Shown in pieces: positions 44,990 through 53,893 of a stretch of DNA of 64,000 nt. The stretch comes from CBDHCC01 sp965261015. GTDB lineage: Bacteria; Pseudomonadota; Alphaproteobacteria; Sphingomonadales; Sphingomonadaceae. The stretch covers positions 558,001 through 622,000 of the forward strand of contig CBDHCC010000001.1 of NCBI GenBank assembly GCA_965261015.1, given 5' to 3'. The translations under genes and the position numbers were made by a program. The first letter of the stretch is position 1, and the number at the start of each line of letters is the position of its first letter. The notes under the pieces are model-generated. The model was not told the origin of the DNA and searched no databases. It saw nothing but the letters and a program-made list of their open reading frames with translations.

Positions 44990-46240
44990 GTGCCGCTCTC
45001 TGTGCGCGGTGGCGTGCTGCATCTGGAAGACGTGCCCCTGCCCGCGATCGCCGACGCGCTGGGCACCCCGACCTACGTCTATGCCCGCACGGCGATGCGG
45101 GACCGGGCGCGCGCGTTCGGCGCGGCGGTGGCCCCGCTGGGGCGGGTCGCCCGCCATTTCGCCGTCAAGGCCAATCCCAACGGCGCGGTGCTGGCGACGC
45201 TGGCGGCCGAAGGCTTCGGCGCGGACGTGGTGTCGGGGGGCGAGCTGGCCCGCGCGCTGGCCGCCGGGATCGCGCCGGACGCGGTCGTGTTCTCGGGCGT
45301 GGGCAAGACCGCGGCCGAGCTGACCGCCGCGCTGGACGCGGGCGTGGGCCGCATCAACCTGGAGAGCGAGGAGGAGGGCCGGCTGCTGGCAGAGCTGGCG
45401 CGGGCCGCCGGGCGGTCGGCGACGGCGGCGCTGCGGGTGAACCCGGACGTCGGCGGCGGCGGCCACGCCAAGATCACGACCGGGTCGGGCGACACCAAGT
45501 TCGGCGTGCCGATCGACGGCGCGGCGGCGGTGTTCGGCCGATTGTCGGCCTTGCCCGGCCTGCGGCTGGACGGGCTGGCGGTCCACATCGGCAGCCAGCT
45601 CCTCGACCTCGACCCGTTCGCGCGCGCCTTTGCCCGGGTGGGCGAGCTGCTGGCGGAGCTGCGCGGGGCGGGCCGGGCGGTGGACTTCGTCGATCTGGGC
45701 GGCGGGCTGGGCGTGGCGGCCGACGGCCGCGCCCCACCATCCTTCGACGACTACGCGGCGCTGGTGGCGCGGGTCACGCGCGGATGGGACGTTGTCTTGG
45801 CGTTCGAACCCGGCCGGTGCCTGGTGGCCGACGCGGGCGTGCTGCTGGCGCGCGTGGTGCGCGTGAAGGGCGGCGCGGACGGCGAGTTCGCGGTGCTGGA
45901 CGCGGGCATGAACGACCTGTTGCGCCCCGCGCTGTACGACGCCACGCACGCGGTCCGCGCGGTCCGGCCGCGCGCCGGGGCATGGCTGGGCGCGGTGGTC
46001 GGGCCGGTGTGCGAAACGGGGGACCTGTTCCGCTCGGCGGCGCGGCTGACCCCGCTCGCCGCCGGCGACCTGGTGGTGATCGAGCAGGCGGGGGCCTATG
46101 GCGCGTCGATGGCGTCCACCTACAACTCGCGCCCGCTGCCGGCCGAGGCGATGGTCGAGCGCGACCGCTGGGCCACCGTGCGCGACCGCGGCATGCCCGC
46201 CGACCTGACCCGGGGCGAGCGGGGGTGGACAGAGGGGTGA
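44990..46240 (+). CDS. lysA: diaminopimelate decarboxylase
   Basis: 416 residues from GTG 44990, two bases after the preceding stop. Alanine-racemase-type PLP fold: TPTYVYARTAMRDR, HFAVKANPNGAVL with the PLP lysine, GFGADVVSGGELARAL, HIGSQLLDLDPF, DLGGGLGV, AFEPGRCLVADAGVL, and VVGPVCETGDLF with the active-site Cys, then QAGAYGASMASTYNSRP. Makes lysine from meso-diaminopimelate. Linked with dapD in the same region. Confidence 0.97.
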   Translation: MPLSVRGGVLHLEDVPLPAIADALGTPTYVYARTAMRDRARAFGAAVAPLGRVARHFAVKANPNGAVLATLAAEGFGADVVSGGELARALAAGIAPDAVVFSGVGKTAAELTAALDAGVGRINLESEEEGRLLAELARAAGRSATAALRVNPDVGGGGHAKITTGSGDTKFGVPIDGAAAVFGRLSALPGLRLDGLAVHIGSQLLDLDPFARAFARVGELLAELRGAGRAVDFVDLGGGLGVAADGRAPPSFDDYAALVARVTRGWDVVLAFEPGRCLVADAGVLLARVVRVKGGADGEFAVLDAGMNDLLRPALYDATHAVRAVRPRAGAWLGAVVGPVCETGDLFRSAARLTPLAAGDLVVIEQAGAYGASMASTYNSRPLPAEAMVERDRWATVRDRGMPADLTRGERGWTEG

Positions 46241-46256
46241 CCCACGATCCCTCCAC

Positions 46257-46350
46257 GTCATCCCCGCGCAGGCGGGCATTCAGCACTTGCGATGGCGAAG
46301 CCGAGCAGGCGGCTGGCCGGAACCTGGATTCCCACGTTCGCGGGAATGAC
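46257..46350. repeat. REP-like palindrome pair, copies 4 and 5
   Basis: Between lysA and the siroheme gene: a degenerate copy at 46257-46282 (GTCATCCCCGCGCAGGCGGG) and an inverted one at 46325-46350 (TGGATTCCCACGTTCGCGGG). They form a facing doublet like that at 33124-33257. Confidence 0.85.
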
Positions 46351-46376
46351 GGCGGGCGGAGCGGCGTGAGCACCCG

Positions 46377-47144
46377 ATGAACCAGCTGCCCGTCTTCGCC
46401 AACGTGCGCGGCCGGCCGGTGCTGCTGCTGGGCGCGGGCGAGGCGGCGGACGCCAAGCGCCGGCTGCTGGAGCGCGCGGGCGCGCGCGTGGTCACGGAGA
46501 TGGAAGCCGACACCCGCCTCGCCTTCGTCGTGATCGAGGACGAGGGGGAGGCGACGGCCGCCGCCCGCGCGCTGAAGGCCCAGGGCCTGCTGGTGAACGT
46601 CGTCGACCGCCCGGCGCTCTGCGACTTCACGACGCCCGCGGTGGTCGAGCGCGGGCCGCTGTTGGTGGCGGTGGCGACCGGCGGCGCGTCGGCGGGCCTC
46701 GCCAAGGCGGTGCGCCAGCGGATCGAGCGGCTGCTGCCGGGCGACGCCGGCGCACTGGCCGACGCCCTGTCGCACGCGCGCGACGCGATGCGCGCGCGGT
46801 GGCCGGACGCGGCCAGTCGGCGGCGCGCGATCGACGCCGCGCTGGCCGAGGGGGGTCCGCTCGACCCCGCCCGCGACGGCGCGGCCGGACGGGTCGCGGG
46901 GTGGCTGGCGGGCGACGTCGCGCCGTCGGTCACCGGCCGGGTCGACGTGGCCCTGGCGAGCTACGATCCCGACGACCTGACCATCCGCACGGCGCGGCTG
47001 ATGGGAGAGGCGGACGCGGTGTGGCACCCCGCCGGCTGCCCGCCCGCCTTGCTGGCGCGCGCGCGGGCCGATGCGGTGCGGCGCGTGGGCGTGCCGGATG
47101 GGCCGGTCGAGGGTCTGGCGCTGGTGCTGCACGCCCCCAGATAA
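46377..47144 (+). CDS. siroheme synthase, CysG N-terminal type
   Basis: 255 residues from ATG 46377. Rossmann NAD-binding start LPVFANVRGRPVLLLGAGEAADAKRRLLERAGA, then VNVVDRPALCDFTTPAVVERGPLLVAVATGGASAGLAKAVRQRIE, the precorrin-2 dehydrogenase/sirohydrochlorin ferrochelatase part. The methyltransferase half of full CysG is lacking; the last 80 residues are only loosely similar to its start (RVDVALASYDPDDLTIRTARLMGEADAV), suggesting a shortened remnant. Converts precorrin-2 to siroheme for sulfite or nitrite reductase. Confidence 0.88.
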   Translation: MNQLPVFANVRGRPVLLLGAGEAADAKRRLLERAGARVVTEMEADTRLAFVVIEDEGEATAAARALKAQGLLVNVVDRPALCDFTTPAVVERGPLLVAVATGGASAGLAKAVRQRIERLLPGDAGALADALSHARDAMRARWPDAASRRRAIDAALAEGGPLDPARDGAAGRVAGWLAGDVAPSVTGRVDVALASYDPDDLTIRTARLMGEADAVWHPAGCPPALLARARADAVRRVGVPDGPVEGLALVLHAPR

Positions 47145-47149
47145 GGGCC

Positions 47150-47473
47150 ATGGGACGGGCGGCGCGCGCGATCAGAGCGATGGACGAGCGGACGCTGGCG
47201 GAGCCGGACCGCTGCTGGCTGTGCGAGCGGCCGCTGGGCGGGCGGGTCGAGCGCCACCATCCCGTGCCCAAGTCGCGCGGCGGTCGGGCGACCGCCCCGG
47301 TCCACCCGATCTGCCACCGCACGCTGCACGCGCGCTTCACCAACGCGGAGCTGGAGCGGCTGGGCGACGATCCAGCCGCGCTGCGCGCCGACGAGGAGGT
47401 CGGACGCTTTGTCGCCTGGGTGGCGGCCAAGGACCCGGACTTCCACGCGCCCGTGCGGCGGCGGCGGGGCTGA
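47150..47473 (+). CDS. HNH-type nuclease-domain protein
   Basis: 107 residues from ATG 47150. The zinc and HNH pattern is RCWLCERPLGGRVERHHPVPKSRGG, APVHPICHRTLHARFT: two Cys pairs (CxxC, and a second single Cys before HR) and the His-His pair. Small lone HNH proteins like this are common in alphaproteobacteria and have unknown targets. It follows the siroheme gene by 5 bases. Confidence 0.82.
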   Translation: MGRAARAIRAMDERTLAEPDRCWLCERPLGGRVERHHPVPKSRGGRATAPVHPICHRTLHARFTNAELERLGDDPAALRADEEVGRFVAWVAAKDPDFHAPVRRRRG

Positions 47474-47485
47474 CGCCGGGGGACA

Positions 47486-47785
47486 TCAGTCCCGCAGCCT
47501 GCCCCGCCCCTTTAGCGACGCCCGGTTCAGCGCGTGGAGGTCCGCCTCGCCCGCCACGACCGCCTCCGCCCGCGCGATCAGCCGGTCCAGGGTCGCGTCG
47601 TCCACGCTCTTATAGGCCGGCCGGCCGACCAGCGCCGCCGTCCAGGGGGTGCCCAGTTCGGCGTCGAGCAGGATGCGCTGGAAACAATGGTCAAGGCGCA
47701 CCGGCCAGCCGCGCTCCGCCGCCAGCCCTGGCATCACGTCGCGCGTCAGCCGCAGCCACTCGGCCTCCCTGCGCGCGCGCGTCAC
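47486..47785 (-). CDS. conserved small protein downstream of gpmA, unknown function
   Basis: 99 residues from GTG 47785, which overlaps the gpmA stop as GTGA. Reads RREAEWLRLTRDVMPGLAAERGWPVRLDHCFQRILLD, GRPAYKSVDDATLDRLIARAEAV, ALNRASLKGRGRLRD. The DHCFQRILLD and RPAYK patterns look conserved, and I recall similar small stand-alone proteins, but I cannot name a function. Confidence 0.72.
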   Translation of the reverse strand: MTRARREAEWLRLTRDVMPGLAAERGWPVRLDHCFQRILLDAELGTPWTAALVGRPAYKSVDDATLDRLIARAEAVVAGEADLHALNRASLKGRGRLRD

Positions 47786-48468
47786 CGGTCCTTGAGATAG
47801 AAGCGGTCGGTGGCGTTCAGCGCGTCGTCCATCTCGTACACCATGGGCTGGCCGGTCGGGATTTCGAGCGATGGAATGTCCTCGTCGCTGATCCCCGACA
47901 GGTGCTTGACCAGAGCGCGCAGCGAATTGCCGTGGGCGGAGATCAGCACCCGCTTGCCCGCGCGGATTTCCGGCACGATCGCGCTCTCCCAATAAGGCAG
48001 CACGCGCGCGATCGTGTCCTTTAGGCTCTCCGTGCGCGGCACGTCGATGCCGCCATAGCGGTGGTCGACCGCCGGGTCGTAGTCCTGGCCGGCCTCAAGC
48101 TCCGGCGGCGGGGTGTCGAACGAGCGTCGCCAGATGTGGACCTGTTCGTCGCCGTGCCTAGCCGCCGTCTCCGCCTTGTCGAGGCCGGTCAGCCCGCCAT
48201 AATGCCGCTCGTTCAGCCGCCAGTCCTTCACCTCCGGCAGCCACAACCGGCCCATGGCCTCGAGCGCCAGGTGCAAGGTCTTGATCGCGCGCGTCTGGAA
48301 GGAGGTGAAGGTGAGGTCGAAGTCGTAGCCCTTCGCTTGCAACAGTTCCCCCGCCGCCGTCGCCTCCGCCTCGCCCTTCGCGGTCAGGTTCACGTCCCAC
48401 CAGCCGGTGAAACGGTTCTCCAGGTTCCACTGGGACTGGCCGTGGCGCAGCAGGACGACGGTGGGCAT
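47782..48468 (-). CDS. gpmA: 2,3-bisphosphoglycerate-dependent phosphoglycerate mutase
   Basis: 228 residues from ATG 48468. Histidine-phosphatase motif VLLRHGQSQWNLENRFTGWWDVNLT with the phospho-His, then WRLNERHYGGLTGLDKAE, RRSFDTPPP, and SAHGNSLRALVKHLSGIS with the second His. Interconverts 3- and 2-phosphoglycerate in glycolysis. Length 228 fits the dimeric dPGM form. Confidence 0.97.
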   Translation of the reverse strand: MPTVVLLRHGQSQWNLENRFTGWWDVNLTAKGEAEATAAGELLQAKGYDFDLTFTSFQTRAIKTLHLALEAMGRLWLPEVKDWRLNERHYGGLTGLDKAETAARHGDEQVHIWRRSFDTPPPELEAGQDYDPAVDHRYGGIDVPRTESLKDTIARVLPYWESAIVPEIRAGKRVLISAHGNSLRALVKHLSGISDEDIPSLEIPTGQPMVYEMDDALNATDRFYLKDR

Positions 48469-48546
48469 GGGGGTGGGTCTTTCGGTTGTTGGGTGGTGGC
48501 TAGCGCACCGGGTGGAATGTCGGCAAGGCGGAGACTACGGAGCCGC

Positions 48547-48615
48547 TGGATCCCCGCGTGCGCGGGGATGACATCCTGAGAGAAAGTCTGTCATTCCCGC
48601 GAACGCGGGAATCCA
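48547..48615. repeat. REP-like palindrome pair, copies 6 and 7
   Basis: Two facing copies, TGGATCCCCGCGTGCGCGGG at 48547-48572 and GTCATTCCCGCGAACGCGGG at 48590-48615. The second forms the C-terminal codons and stop of the GIY-YIG gene. Confidence 0.9.
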
Positions 48616-48929
48616 GATTCTGTATCCGGCAGCGGATCGAGTCCCAAAACGGACACCGCCAGATCGTCCCACGCGGGATTATCCCGCTCGATCAGCTCCA
48701 GCTTCCACCTGCGAAGCCACTTCTTGATCCGCTTTTCGCGCGTGATCGCCTCTCTCATCGTCTCATGCCGTTCGAACCAGACCAGCCGCTTGACAGAGTT
48801 CTCCGAGGAGAAGCCCGGCAAAAGGTCGTGGCGATGCTGGTACATCCGCTTCGGCAAATCCGATGTAGCGCCGCAGTAGAGGGTGCCGTTGCGACGGCTG
48901 GCGAGCAGGTAGACGCAGGGTTGGCGCAT
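48591..48929 (-). CDS. GIY-YIG nuclease-domain protein
   Basis: 112 residues from ATG 48929. CVYLLASRRNGTLYCGATSDLPKRMYQHR is the GIY-YIG core with variant residues (VYL...LYCG in place of GIY and YIG), then FERHETMREAITREKRIKKWLRRWKLELIE, common to the short UPF0213/YhbQ-like class. Its last 10 residues come from a REP-like repeat. Another REP-like copy lies just upstream, so the gene is bracketed by repeats. Target unknown. Confidence 0.87.
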   Translation of the reverse strand: MRQPCVYLLASRRNGTLYCGATSDLPKRMYQHRHDLLPGFSSENSVKRLVWFERHETMREAITREKRIKKWLRRWKLELIERDNPAWDDLAVSVLGLDPLPDTESGFPRSRE

Positions 48930-48945
48930 GGTGGGTCGGCCGTTC

Positions 48946-48971
48946 TGGATCCCCGCGTTCGCGGGGATGAC
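48946..48971. repeat. REP-like palindrome, copy 8
   Basis: TGGATCCCCGCGTTCGCGGG type, between the GIY-YIG gene and the M14 carboxypeptidase gene. Confidence 0.9.
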
Positions 48972-48982
48972 AGGGACGGCGG

Positions 48983-50098
48983 CTAAATCTCCCCCACCAT
49001 CTCCGCCAGCACCGCTAGGCAGTCGCGCGCCAGTTGCTTCGACCGCGCCGGCGACCACCCCCGCTCCGGGTCGGGGCAGTCGTCGTTGTCCTTGAACGGC
49101 ATTTCCAACGTGATCGCCACCGCGCCGAAGCGTTGCGCCAGCTGGTTGGTGGACATGGTCAGGTTGCCGGCGCGGGGCGCCGTCAGCGGATAGCCGCGCG
49201 CGGTCTGGAAGTCGGGGGTGCGCTGGGCCAGCGTCTCCTTGAAGCGGTCGTAGAGCGCCTGGCGGTCGGCCCGGTGATCCTCGATTCCCTCGAAGCCCGC
49301 GAAGAAGGCGTGGGGGATCGCCTCGTCCCCGTGCACGTCCATCGCCAGGTCGACGCCGCTCTCGTCCATCGCGTCCAGCACGCAGCGGACTTCCGGCGCG
49401 CGCTCCCAGGTCGGATCGACCCACTCGCGGTTCAGGTTCGCGCCGACCGCGTTCACCCGCAGGTGGCCCATGGCGGTGCCGTCCGGGCACATGTTGGGGA
49501 CCAGGTGGATCGTCGCCTCGCGCGCCAGCACGCGGGCGACCGCGTCCTCTGGGTCGAGCAGGCGTTCCAGCGCGCCCTCCATCCACCATTCCGCCATCGG
49601 TTCGCCCGGGTGCTGGCGGCCATAGAGCCACACCTGCTTGACCCCCTCCCCGATCCGCAGCCGGTCGATCGCGCGGTCCTGCAACGACCAGCCCAGCACG
49701 TCGTGCCGCGCGCCGGCCGTCGCCGCCCAGGCGACCAGATCGTCGTGCATCTCCGTCGTGTAGGGCGCGTGATAGGCGAACCAGGCGGACCCGGTCTCCA
49801 GTGTGTGGCGGATGGTCATCCGGCCGTCGGCATAGTCCGTCTCCGCCTGGGTCCAGTCCAGCCGATCCTCGCTCACCCGCGCCTTGTAGCCGGGCCAGCC
49901 CTGCGGATAGGCGGTCTTGTCCAGCCCCCGCAGCGTGCATGTGACGTCCGCGCCGGCCGGGCCGGTGACGCGGAAATAAAACCACTGGGCGAAGTCGCTG
50001 TGCGCGTCCGTCGGGATTTCGAGCGTGGCGGTGTCGCCTTCGATGGCGACGACGCGGATGGAGCCGCCGTCGAAGGCGGAGGAGATGCGGATGGTCAT
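48983..50098 (-). CDS. M14 metallocarboxypeptidase (AGBL/Nna1-like)
   Basis: 371 residues from ATG 50098 with no signal peptide. An N-terminal beta domain (SDFAQWFYFRVTGPAG, WFAYHAPYTTEMHDDL) leads to the zinc site GRQHPGEPMAEWWMEG (HPGE with His and Glu), MCPDGTAMGHLRVNAVGANLNREW, the third ligand in MDVHGDEAIPH, and catalytic Glu in ITLEMPFKDN. These are the cytosolic carboxypeptidase-like M14 members of bacteria. Removes C-terminal residues from an unknown peptide, perhaps of the cell wall or protein tails. Confidence 0.92.
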   Translation of the reverse strand: MTIRISSAFDGGSIRVVAIEGDTATLEIPTDAHSDFAQWFYFRVTGPAGADVTCTLRGLDKTAYPQGWPGYKARVSEDRLDWTQAETDYADGRMTIRHTLETGSAWFAYHAPYTTEMHDDLVAWAATAGARHDVLGWSLQDRAIDRLRIGEGVKQVWLYGRQHPGEPMAEWWMEGALERLLDPEDAVARVLAREATIHLVPNMCPDGTAMGHLRVNAVGANLNREWVDPTWERAPEVRCVLDAMDESGVDLAMDVHGDEAIPHAFFAGFEGIEDHRADRQALYDRFKETLAQRTPDFQTARGYPLTAPRAGNLTMSTNQLAQRFGAVAITLEMPFKDNDDCPDPERGWSPARSKQLARDCLAVLAEMVGEI

Positions 50099-50196
50099 GG
50101 GCCGGATGTAGGGGAGGGCAGGGGCGGCGTCACCCCGACCCGGGCCGCCCGCCGGCGGCAATGGACTGTTCACCCCAAGCCGCTAAGCGAAAGCGC

Positions 50197-51195
50197 ATGA
50201 CAAAGCCCACCGTCCTCGTCACCGGCGGCGCCGGCTATATCGGCAGCCACGCGGTCCTGGCGCTCACCGACGCGGGCTGGCCCGTGGTCGTGCTGGACAA
50301 CCTGACCACCGGCTTTCGCTGGGCGGTACCGGACGGCGTGGCGTTCGTGGAGGGAGAGGTCGGCGACCGCGCCACGCTGGATCGGGCGCTGGCCGAGCAC
50401 GATGTCGGCGCGGCGATGCATTTCGCGGGCTCGATCGTGGTGCCCGAAAGCGTGGCCGACCCGATGAAATACTACGGCAACAACACGGCCGCCTCGCGCA
50501 CGCTGATCGCGGCGCTGGTGGCCGCCGGCGTGCGCCACATGGTGTTCTCGTCCACCGCAGCGACCTACGGCACGCCGCCGCACTCCCCAGTGGTGGAGGG
50601 CGACGCGACGGTCCCCATCAACCCCTATGGCCGGTCCAAGCTGATGACGGAGTGGATGCTGGCCGACACGGCGGCGGCGCACGACTTCAATTATTGCGCG
50701 CTCAGATATTTCAACGTGGCCGGCGCGGACCCAGCCGGGCGGTCGGGCCAGTCGACCGCGGGCGCCACCCACCTGATCAAGGTGGCGGTGGAGGCCGCGC
50801 TGGGGCAGCGCCAGGGCGTCGCCGTGTTCGGCACGGACTTCGACACCGCCGATGGGACGGGGGTGCGCGACTACATCCACGTCAGCGACCTCGCCGCCGC
50901 GCACGTGCTGGCGCTCGACGCGCTGATCGCCCAGCCCGACGAGAGCCACACGCTCAATTGCGGCTATGGCCATGGGTCCAGCGTGCTCGAAGTGCTGGAC
51001 GCGGTCGACCGGGTGGCGGGCGTGACGCTCGACCGCCGGCTGGAACCGCGCCGCGCGGGCGATCCGGCCGAGCTGGTGGCGGCGAACGACGCGATCCGCG
51101 ACCGCTTCGGCTGGCGGCCTCGCCACGACGGCCTCGACGGCATCGTGGCGGACGCGCTGGCCTGGGAGCGCTCGCTGGCGGAGCGGCGGGCCTAG
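50197..51195 (+). CDS. galE: UDP-glucose 4-epimerase
   Basis: 332 residues from ATG 50197. Extended SDR: VLVTGGAGYIGSHAVLAL (NAD loop), VVVLDNLTTGFRWAV, HFAGSIVVPESVADPMKYYGNN, FSSTAATYGTP with catalytic Ser, NPYGRSKLMTEWM with Tyr-x-x-x-Lys, and YFNVAGADP. Interconverts UDP-glucose and UDP-galactose for surface polysaccharide. Divergent from the M14 gene with 98 bases between. Confidence 0.96.
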   Translation: MTKPTVLVTGGAGYIGSHAVLALTDAGWPVVVLDNLTTGFRWAVPDGVAFVEGEVGDRATLDRALAEHDVGAAMHFAGSIVVPESVADPMKYYGNNTAASRTLIAALVAAGVRHMVFSSTAATYGTPPHSPVVEGDATVPINPYGRSKLMTEWMLADTAAAHDFNYCALRYFNVAGADPAGRSGQSTAGATHLIKVAVEAALGQRQGVAVFGTDFDTADGTGVRDYIHVSDLAAAHVLALDALIAQPDESHTLNCGYGHGSSVLEVLDAVDRVAGVTLDRRLEPRRAGDPAELVAANDAIRDRFGWRPRHDGLDGIVADALAWERSLAERRA

Positions 51196-51650
51196 GCGGA
51201 GAGCAGCGCCGCCAGCTTGGGGTGCGAGGTGGCGGCAAAGGGGTTCGCGATCGTGAGGCCGCGCACCGTGAAGCCGTCCTGCATGTCCTCGGACAGCAGC
51301 AGGACGCAGCCGGCATCGGCGGCGGCACTCAAGATAAGAGCGTCCCAGAATTGGAGAGTGTGGTCGGTGGCGAGGTCGATCGCGGTGAGCACTCGATCCT
51401 GGGTGGAGGCGACGGTCTCGAACCGTTCGGCCACCTGCGTCACCGACTCACGGGCGAAGCGCAGATCGCCGGTGCGTCGACGCACGAGGTGGAACAACTC
51501 CCCCAACACCTGAACAGGCACCACCAACTCCACCGCGGGCATCAGCTTTGCGATCAGCGTCCGACTTGCCTCGACCTTCGGTGGATCACCGGGTGCGGCG
51601 ACGATCCCGGCGGAATAGGCCAGCACATTCGTGTCGAGCGCAACCTTCAC
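51192..51650 (-). CDS. vapC: PIN-domain toxin (VapC-like ribonuclease)
   Basis: 152 residues from GTG 51650, overlapping the antitoxin stop as GTGA. PIN acidic residues: KVALDTNVLAYSAG (first Asp), VQVLGELFHLV (Glu), TLQFWDALILSAAADAG (Asp), LLSEDMQDG (Asp). VapC toxins cut specific tRNA or rRNA when the antitoxin is lost. Its 3' end overlaps the galE stop by 4 bases on the other strand. Confidence 0.9.
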   Translation of the reverse strand: MKVALDTNVLAYSAGIVAAPGDPPKVEASRTLIAKLMPAVELVVPVQVLGELFHLVRRRTGDLRFARESVTQVAERFETVASTQDRVLTAIDLATDHTLQFWDALILSAAADAGCVLLLSEDMQDGFTVRGLTIANPFAATSHPKLAALLSA

Positions 51651-51880
51651 CGTTCGTAAAGCTCGTCCCGGGTCCAAGGTTCGACGACACGAATGGGCTG
51701 TTTGCGCGCCCAGCTGAGGAACTCGGCGACCGCCTCCTTGCTGCCAGGCTTGGGCGGGGCCGTGATGCGCGCGACCGTGCGACCGTGCGAAGTCACGGTG
51801 AAACTGTCGCCCGCCTCCACCTCCCGCAGGATGCGGGAAAAGCTGCGGTTGGCCTCGGTGGCGGTAATCGTCTTGTCCAT
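51647..51880 (-). CDS. Phd/YefM-family antitoxin
   Basis: 77 residues from ATG 51880; the open frame continues upstream but this start fits the family. MDKTITATEANRSFSRILREVEAGDSFTVTSHGRTVARI is the Phd/YefM DNA-binding part, and the tail PIRVVEPWTRDELYER should wrap the toxin. It precedes the PIN gene, the usual order, and most likely represses their shared promoter, which would lie in the 120 bases up to the divergent rpmJ. Confidence 0.9.
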   Translation of the reverse strand: MDKTITATEANRSFSRILREVEAGDSFTVTSHGRTVARITAPPKPGSKEAVAEFLSWARKQPIRVVEPWTRDELYER

Positions 51881-52003
51881 CACGGCAAAGTAGAGAAAGT
51901 CACTACTATCGGCAAGCGCTTGACGCTTGGCCGCCTCGCCCATAGGGCACCGACTTTCGCGGGGCGGACGGCCGCCCACCCACTCCAAGTCCAGGCGCAC
52001 CCC

Positions 52004-52129
52004 ATGAAGATCCGCAATTCGCTGAAGAGCCTCAAGGACCGGCACCGCGACAACCGCGTGATCCGCCGCCGCGGCCGCACCTACGTCATCAACAAGACGA
52101 ACCGCCGCTTCAAGGCGCGCCAGGGCTGA
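52004..52129 (+). CDS. rpmJ: 50S ribosomal protein L36, type B
   Basis: 41 residues. MKIRNSLKSLKDRHRDNRVI then RRRGRTYVINKTNRRFKARQ: the zinc-free form of L36, lacking the CxxC...CxxxxH pattern of type A. Part of the large ribosomal subunit. Short but unmistakable. Confidence 0.97.
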   Translation: MKIRNSLKSLKDRHRDNRVIRRRGRTYVINKTNRRFKARQG

Positions 52130-52137
52130 CTCTTGTC

Positions 52138-52267
52138 CTCCCCTCCCTGCAAGGGAGGGGACAGAGGGGTGGGTGCGAGGCGAAGCCTCGCCTGCGGTGT
52201 CGGCGGCACCGCCGGGACTCGCTGGCGCTCACTCCCATCCCCAGGTCCTCCCTGCGAGGGAGGGGAG
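52138..52267. repeat. 130-bp imperfect inverted-repeat element
   Basis: Left arm CTCCCCTCCCTGCAAGGGAG and right arm, read in reverse complement, CTCCCCTCCCTCGCAGGGAG, with partial pairing continuing inward. It separates rpmJ from the convergent pyk gene and may act as a terminator. It resembles the element at 36916-37046 and the repeats around the DUF559 gene in being built on CCTCCC palindromes. Confidence 0.8.
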
Positions 52268-52272
52268 AAGGC

Positions 52273-53733
52273 CTACTCCTTCGCATACTCCGCCAGTTCG
52301 TCGCCGGTCAGGCGCACGATGTGGATCACGTTGGTGGATCCCGGCACGCCGAAGGGGACGCCCGCCACCAGCACCAGCCGGTCGCCGGCCGCCGCCATGC
52401 CGTGGCGCAGCACCATGCGTTTCGCCTTCGCCACCATCTCCTCGAACGACCCCACATCGCGAGTCTGCACCGCGTGCGCGCCCCACAGCAGGCCCAGCCG
52501 GCGCGCGGTCGACCGCTTGGGCGTCAGCACCAGCACCGGCACGGCCGGCCGTTCGCGCGCGATCCGCCGCGCGGTGGAGCCGGAGAGCGTGAAGCACACG
52601 ATCACCGTCGCGCCCACCGTGCCCACGATCCGCGTCGCCGCCTCCGCCAGCGCGTCCGCCGTGGTCGGTTCGGGCGGCGTCACGGTGAAGTGGACGCGCG
52701 CGGCATAGGCCGGATCGCCCTCCGTCGCGCGCGCGATCGCGTTCATCATCGTGACCGATTCGGTGGGAAAACCGCCGGCCGCGGACTCGGCCGACAGCAT
52801 CACCGCGTCGGCCCCGTCATAGATCGCGGTCGCCACGTCCGACACCTCGGCGCGCGTGGGCGTGGGCGACGCGATCATGGATTCGAGCATCTGGGTGGCG
52901 ACCACCACCGGCTTGCCCAGCCGGCGCGCCTGTTCGACAATGCGCTTCTGCGCCGGCGGCACATCCTGCGGCGGCAGTTCCACGCCCAGGTCGCCGCGCG
53001 CGACCATCACCGCGTCCGACAGCTCCACGATCTGCGGCAGCCGGTCGAGCGCGGCCGGTTTCTCGATCTTGGAGAGCAGCGCCGCGCGCCCGGCGATCAG
53101 CTTGCGCGCCTCCGCCACGTCGTCGGGCCGCTGGACGAAGGACAGCGCGATCCAGTCCGCGCCGTTGTCCAGCGCCCAGTCCAGGTCGCGCCGGTCCTTG
53201 GGAGAGAGGGGCGACAGGTCCAGCACCGCGTCGGGCACGTTCAGGCCCTTGCGGTCGGACAGCGTGCCGCCGACCACCACGTCCGTCACGATCCGGTCGC
53301 CATCGGCCGACACCACGGACAGCACCAGCTTGCCGTCGTCCAAGAGCAGCCGCTGGCCGGGCCGGGCGGCGGCGTGGATTTCGGGATGGGGCAGGCAGAC
53401 GCGCCCCGCATCCCCGGGCGCCGGGTCGCGGTCCAGCACGAAGCGCTCGCCCGCCACCAGGATCACCGCGCCGCCCGCGAACTGCCCCACCCGCAGCTTT
53501 GGCCCCTGCAGGTCGACCAGGATCGTCATCGGCCGGCCGACCTCGGCCTCCAGCGCGCGGATGCGGCGCACGGTTTCGGCGTGGGTGGCGTGTTCGCCGT
53601 GGCTCATGTTGATGCGGAACGCGTCCGCGCCGGCTTCGTGCAGGCCCCGGATGGTGGCGGCGGAGTGGCTGGCCGGCCCCAGCGTAGCCAGCACGCGCAC
53701 CTTTCGGCCGCGCGGTGGAAAGACGGTCGTCAT
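52273..53733 (-). CDS. pyk: pyruvate kinase
   Basis: 486 residues from ATG 53733. KVRVLATLGPASHSAATI, AFRINMSHGEHATH, ILVDLQGPKLRVG, ALSFVQRPDDVAEARKL, LLSKIEKPAALDRL with catalytic Lys, VMVARGDLGVELPPQDVP, VATQMLESMIASPTPTRAEVSDVATAIYDGADAVMLSAESA. Last step of glycolysis, phosphoenolpyruvate to pyruvate. Length and motifs normal. Confidence 0.97.
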   Translation of the reverse strand: MTTVFPPRGRKVRVLATLGPASHSAATIRGLHEAGADAFRINMSHGEHATHAETVRRIRALEAEVGRPMTILVDLQGPKLRVGQFAGGAVILVAGERFVLDRDPAPGDAGRVCLPHPEIHAAARPGQRLLLDDGKLVLSVVSADGDRIVTDVVVGGTLSDRKGLNVPDAVLDLSPLSPKDRRDLDWALDNGADWIALSFVQRPDDVAEARKLIAGRAALLSKIEKPAALDRLPQIVELSDAVMVARGDLGVELPPQDVPPAQKRIVEQARRLGKPVVVATQMLESMIASPTPTRAEVSDVATAIYDGADAVMLSAESAAGGFPTESVTMMNAIARATEGDPAYAARVHFTVTPPEPTTADALAEAATRIVGTVGATVIVCFTLSGSTARRIARERPAVPVLVLTPKRSTARRLGLLWGAHAVQTRDVGSFEEMVAKAKRMVLRHGMAAAGDRLVLVAGVPFGVPGSTNVIHIVRLTGDELAEYAKE

Positions 53734-53893
53734 CGGTGGCGGTCCCCGTCGCGGCTCATCCCGCTGGCGGTCCTTAGCGAGTCGCTAACCTGAGGCAAGC
53801 GTTCCTCTGCCCCGCACGCGCGGTTCGCCACGTTGGGGCTGGCGCGGGCCGTCCGCGTGCGGCACAGTCGCGCGCAAACAGGGGATCGCGCTT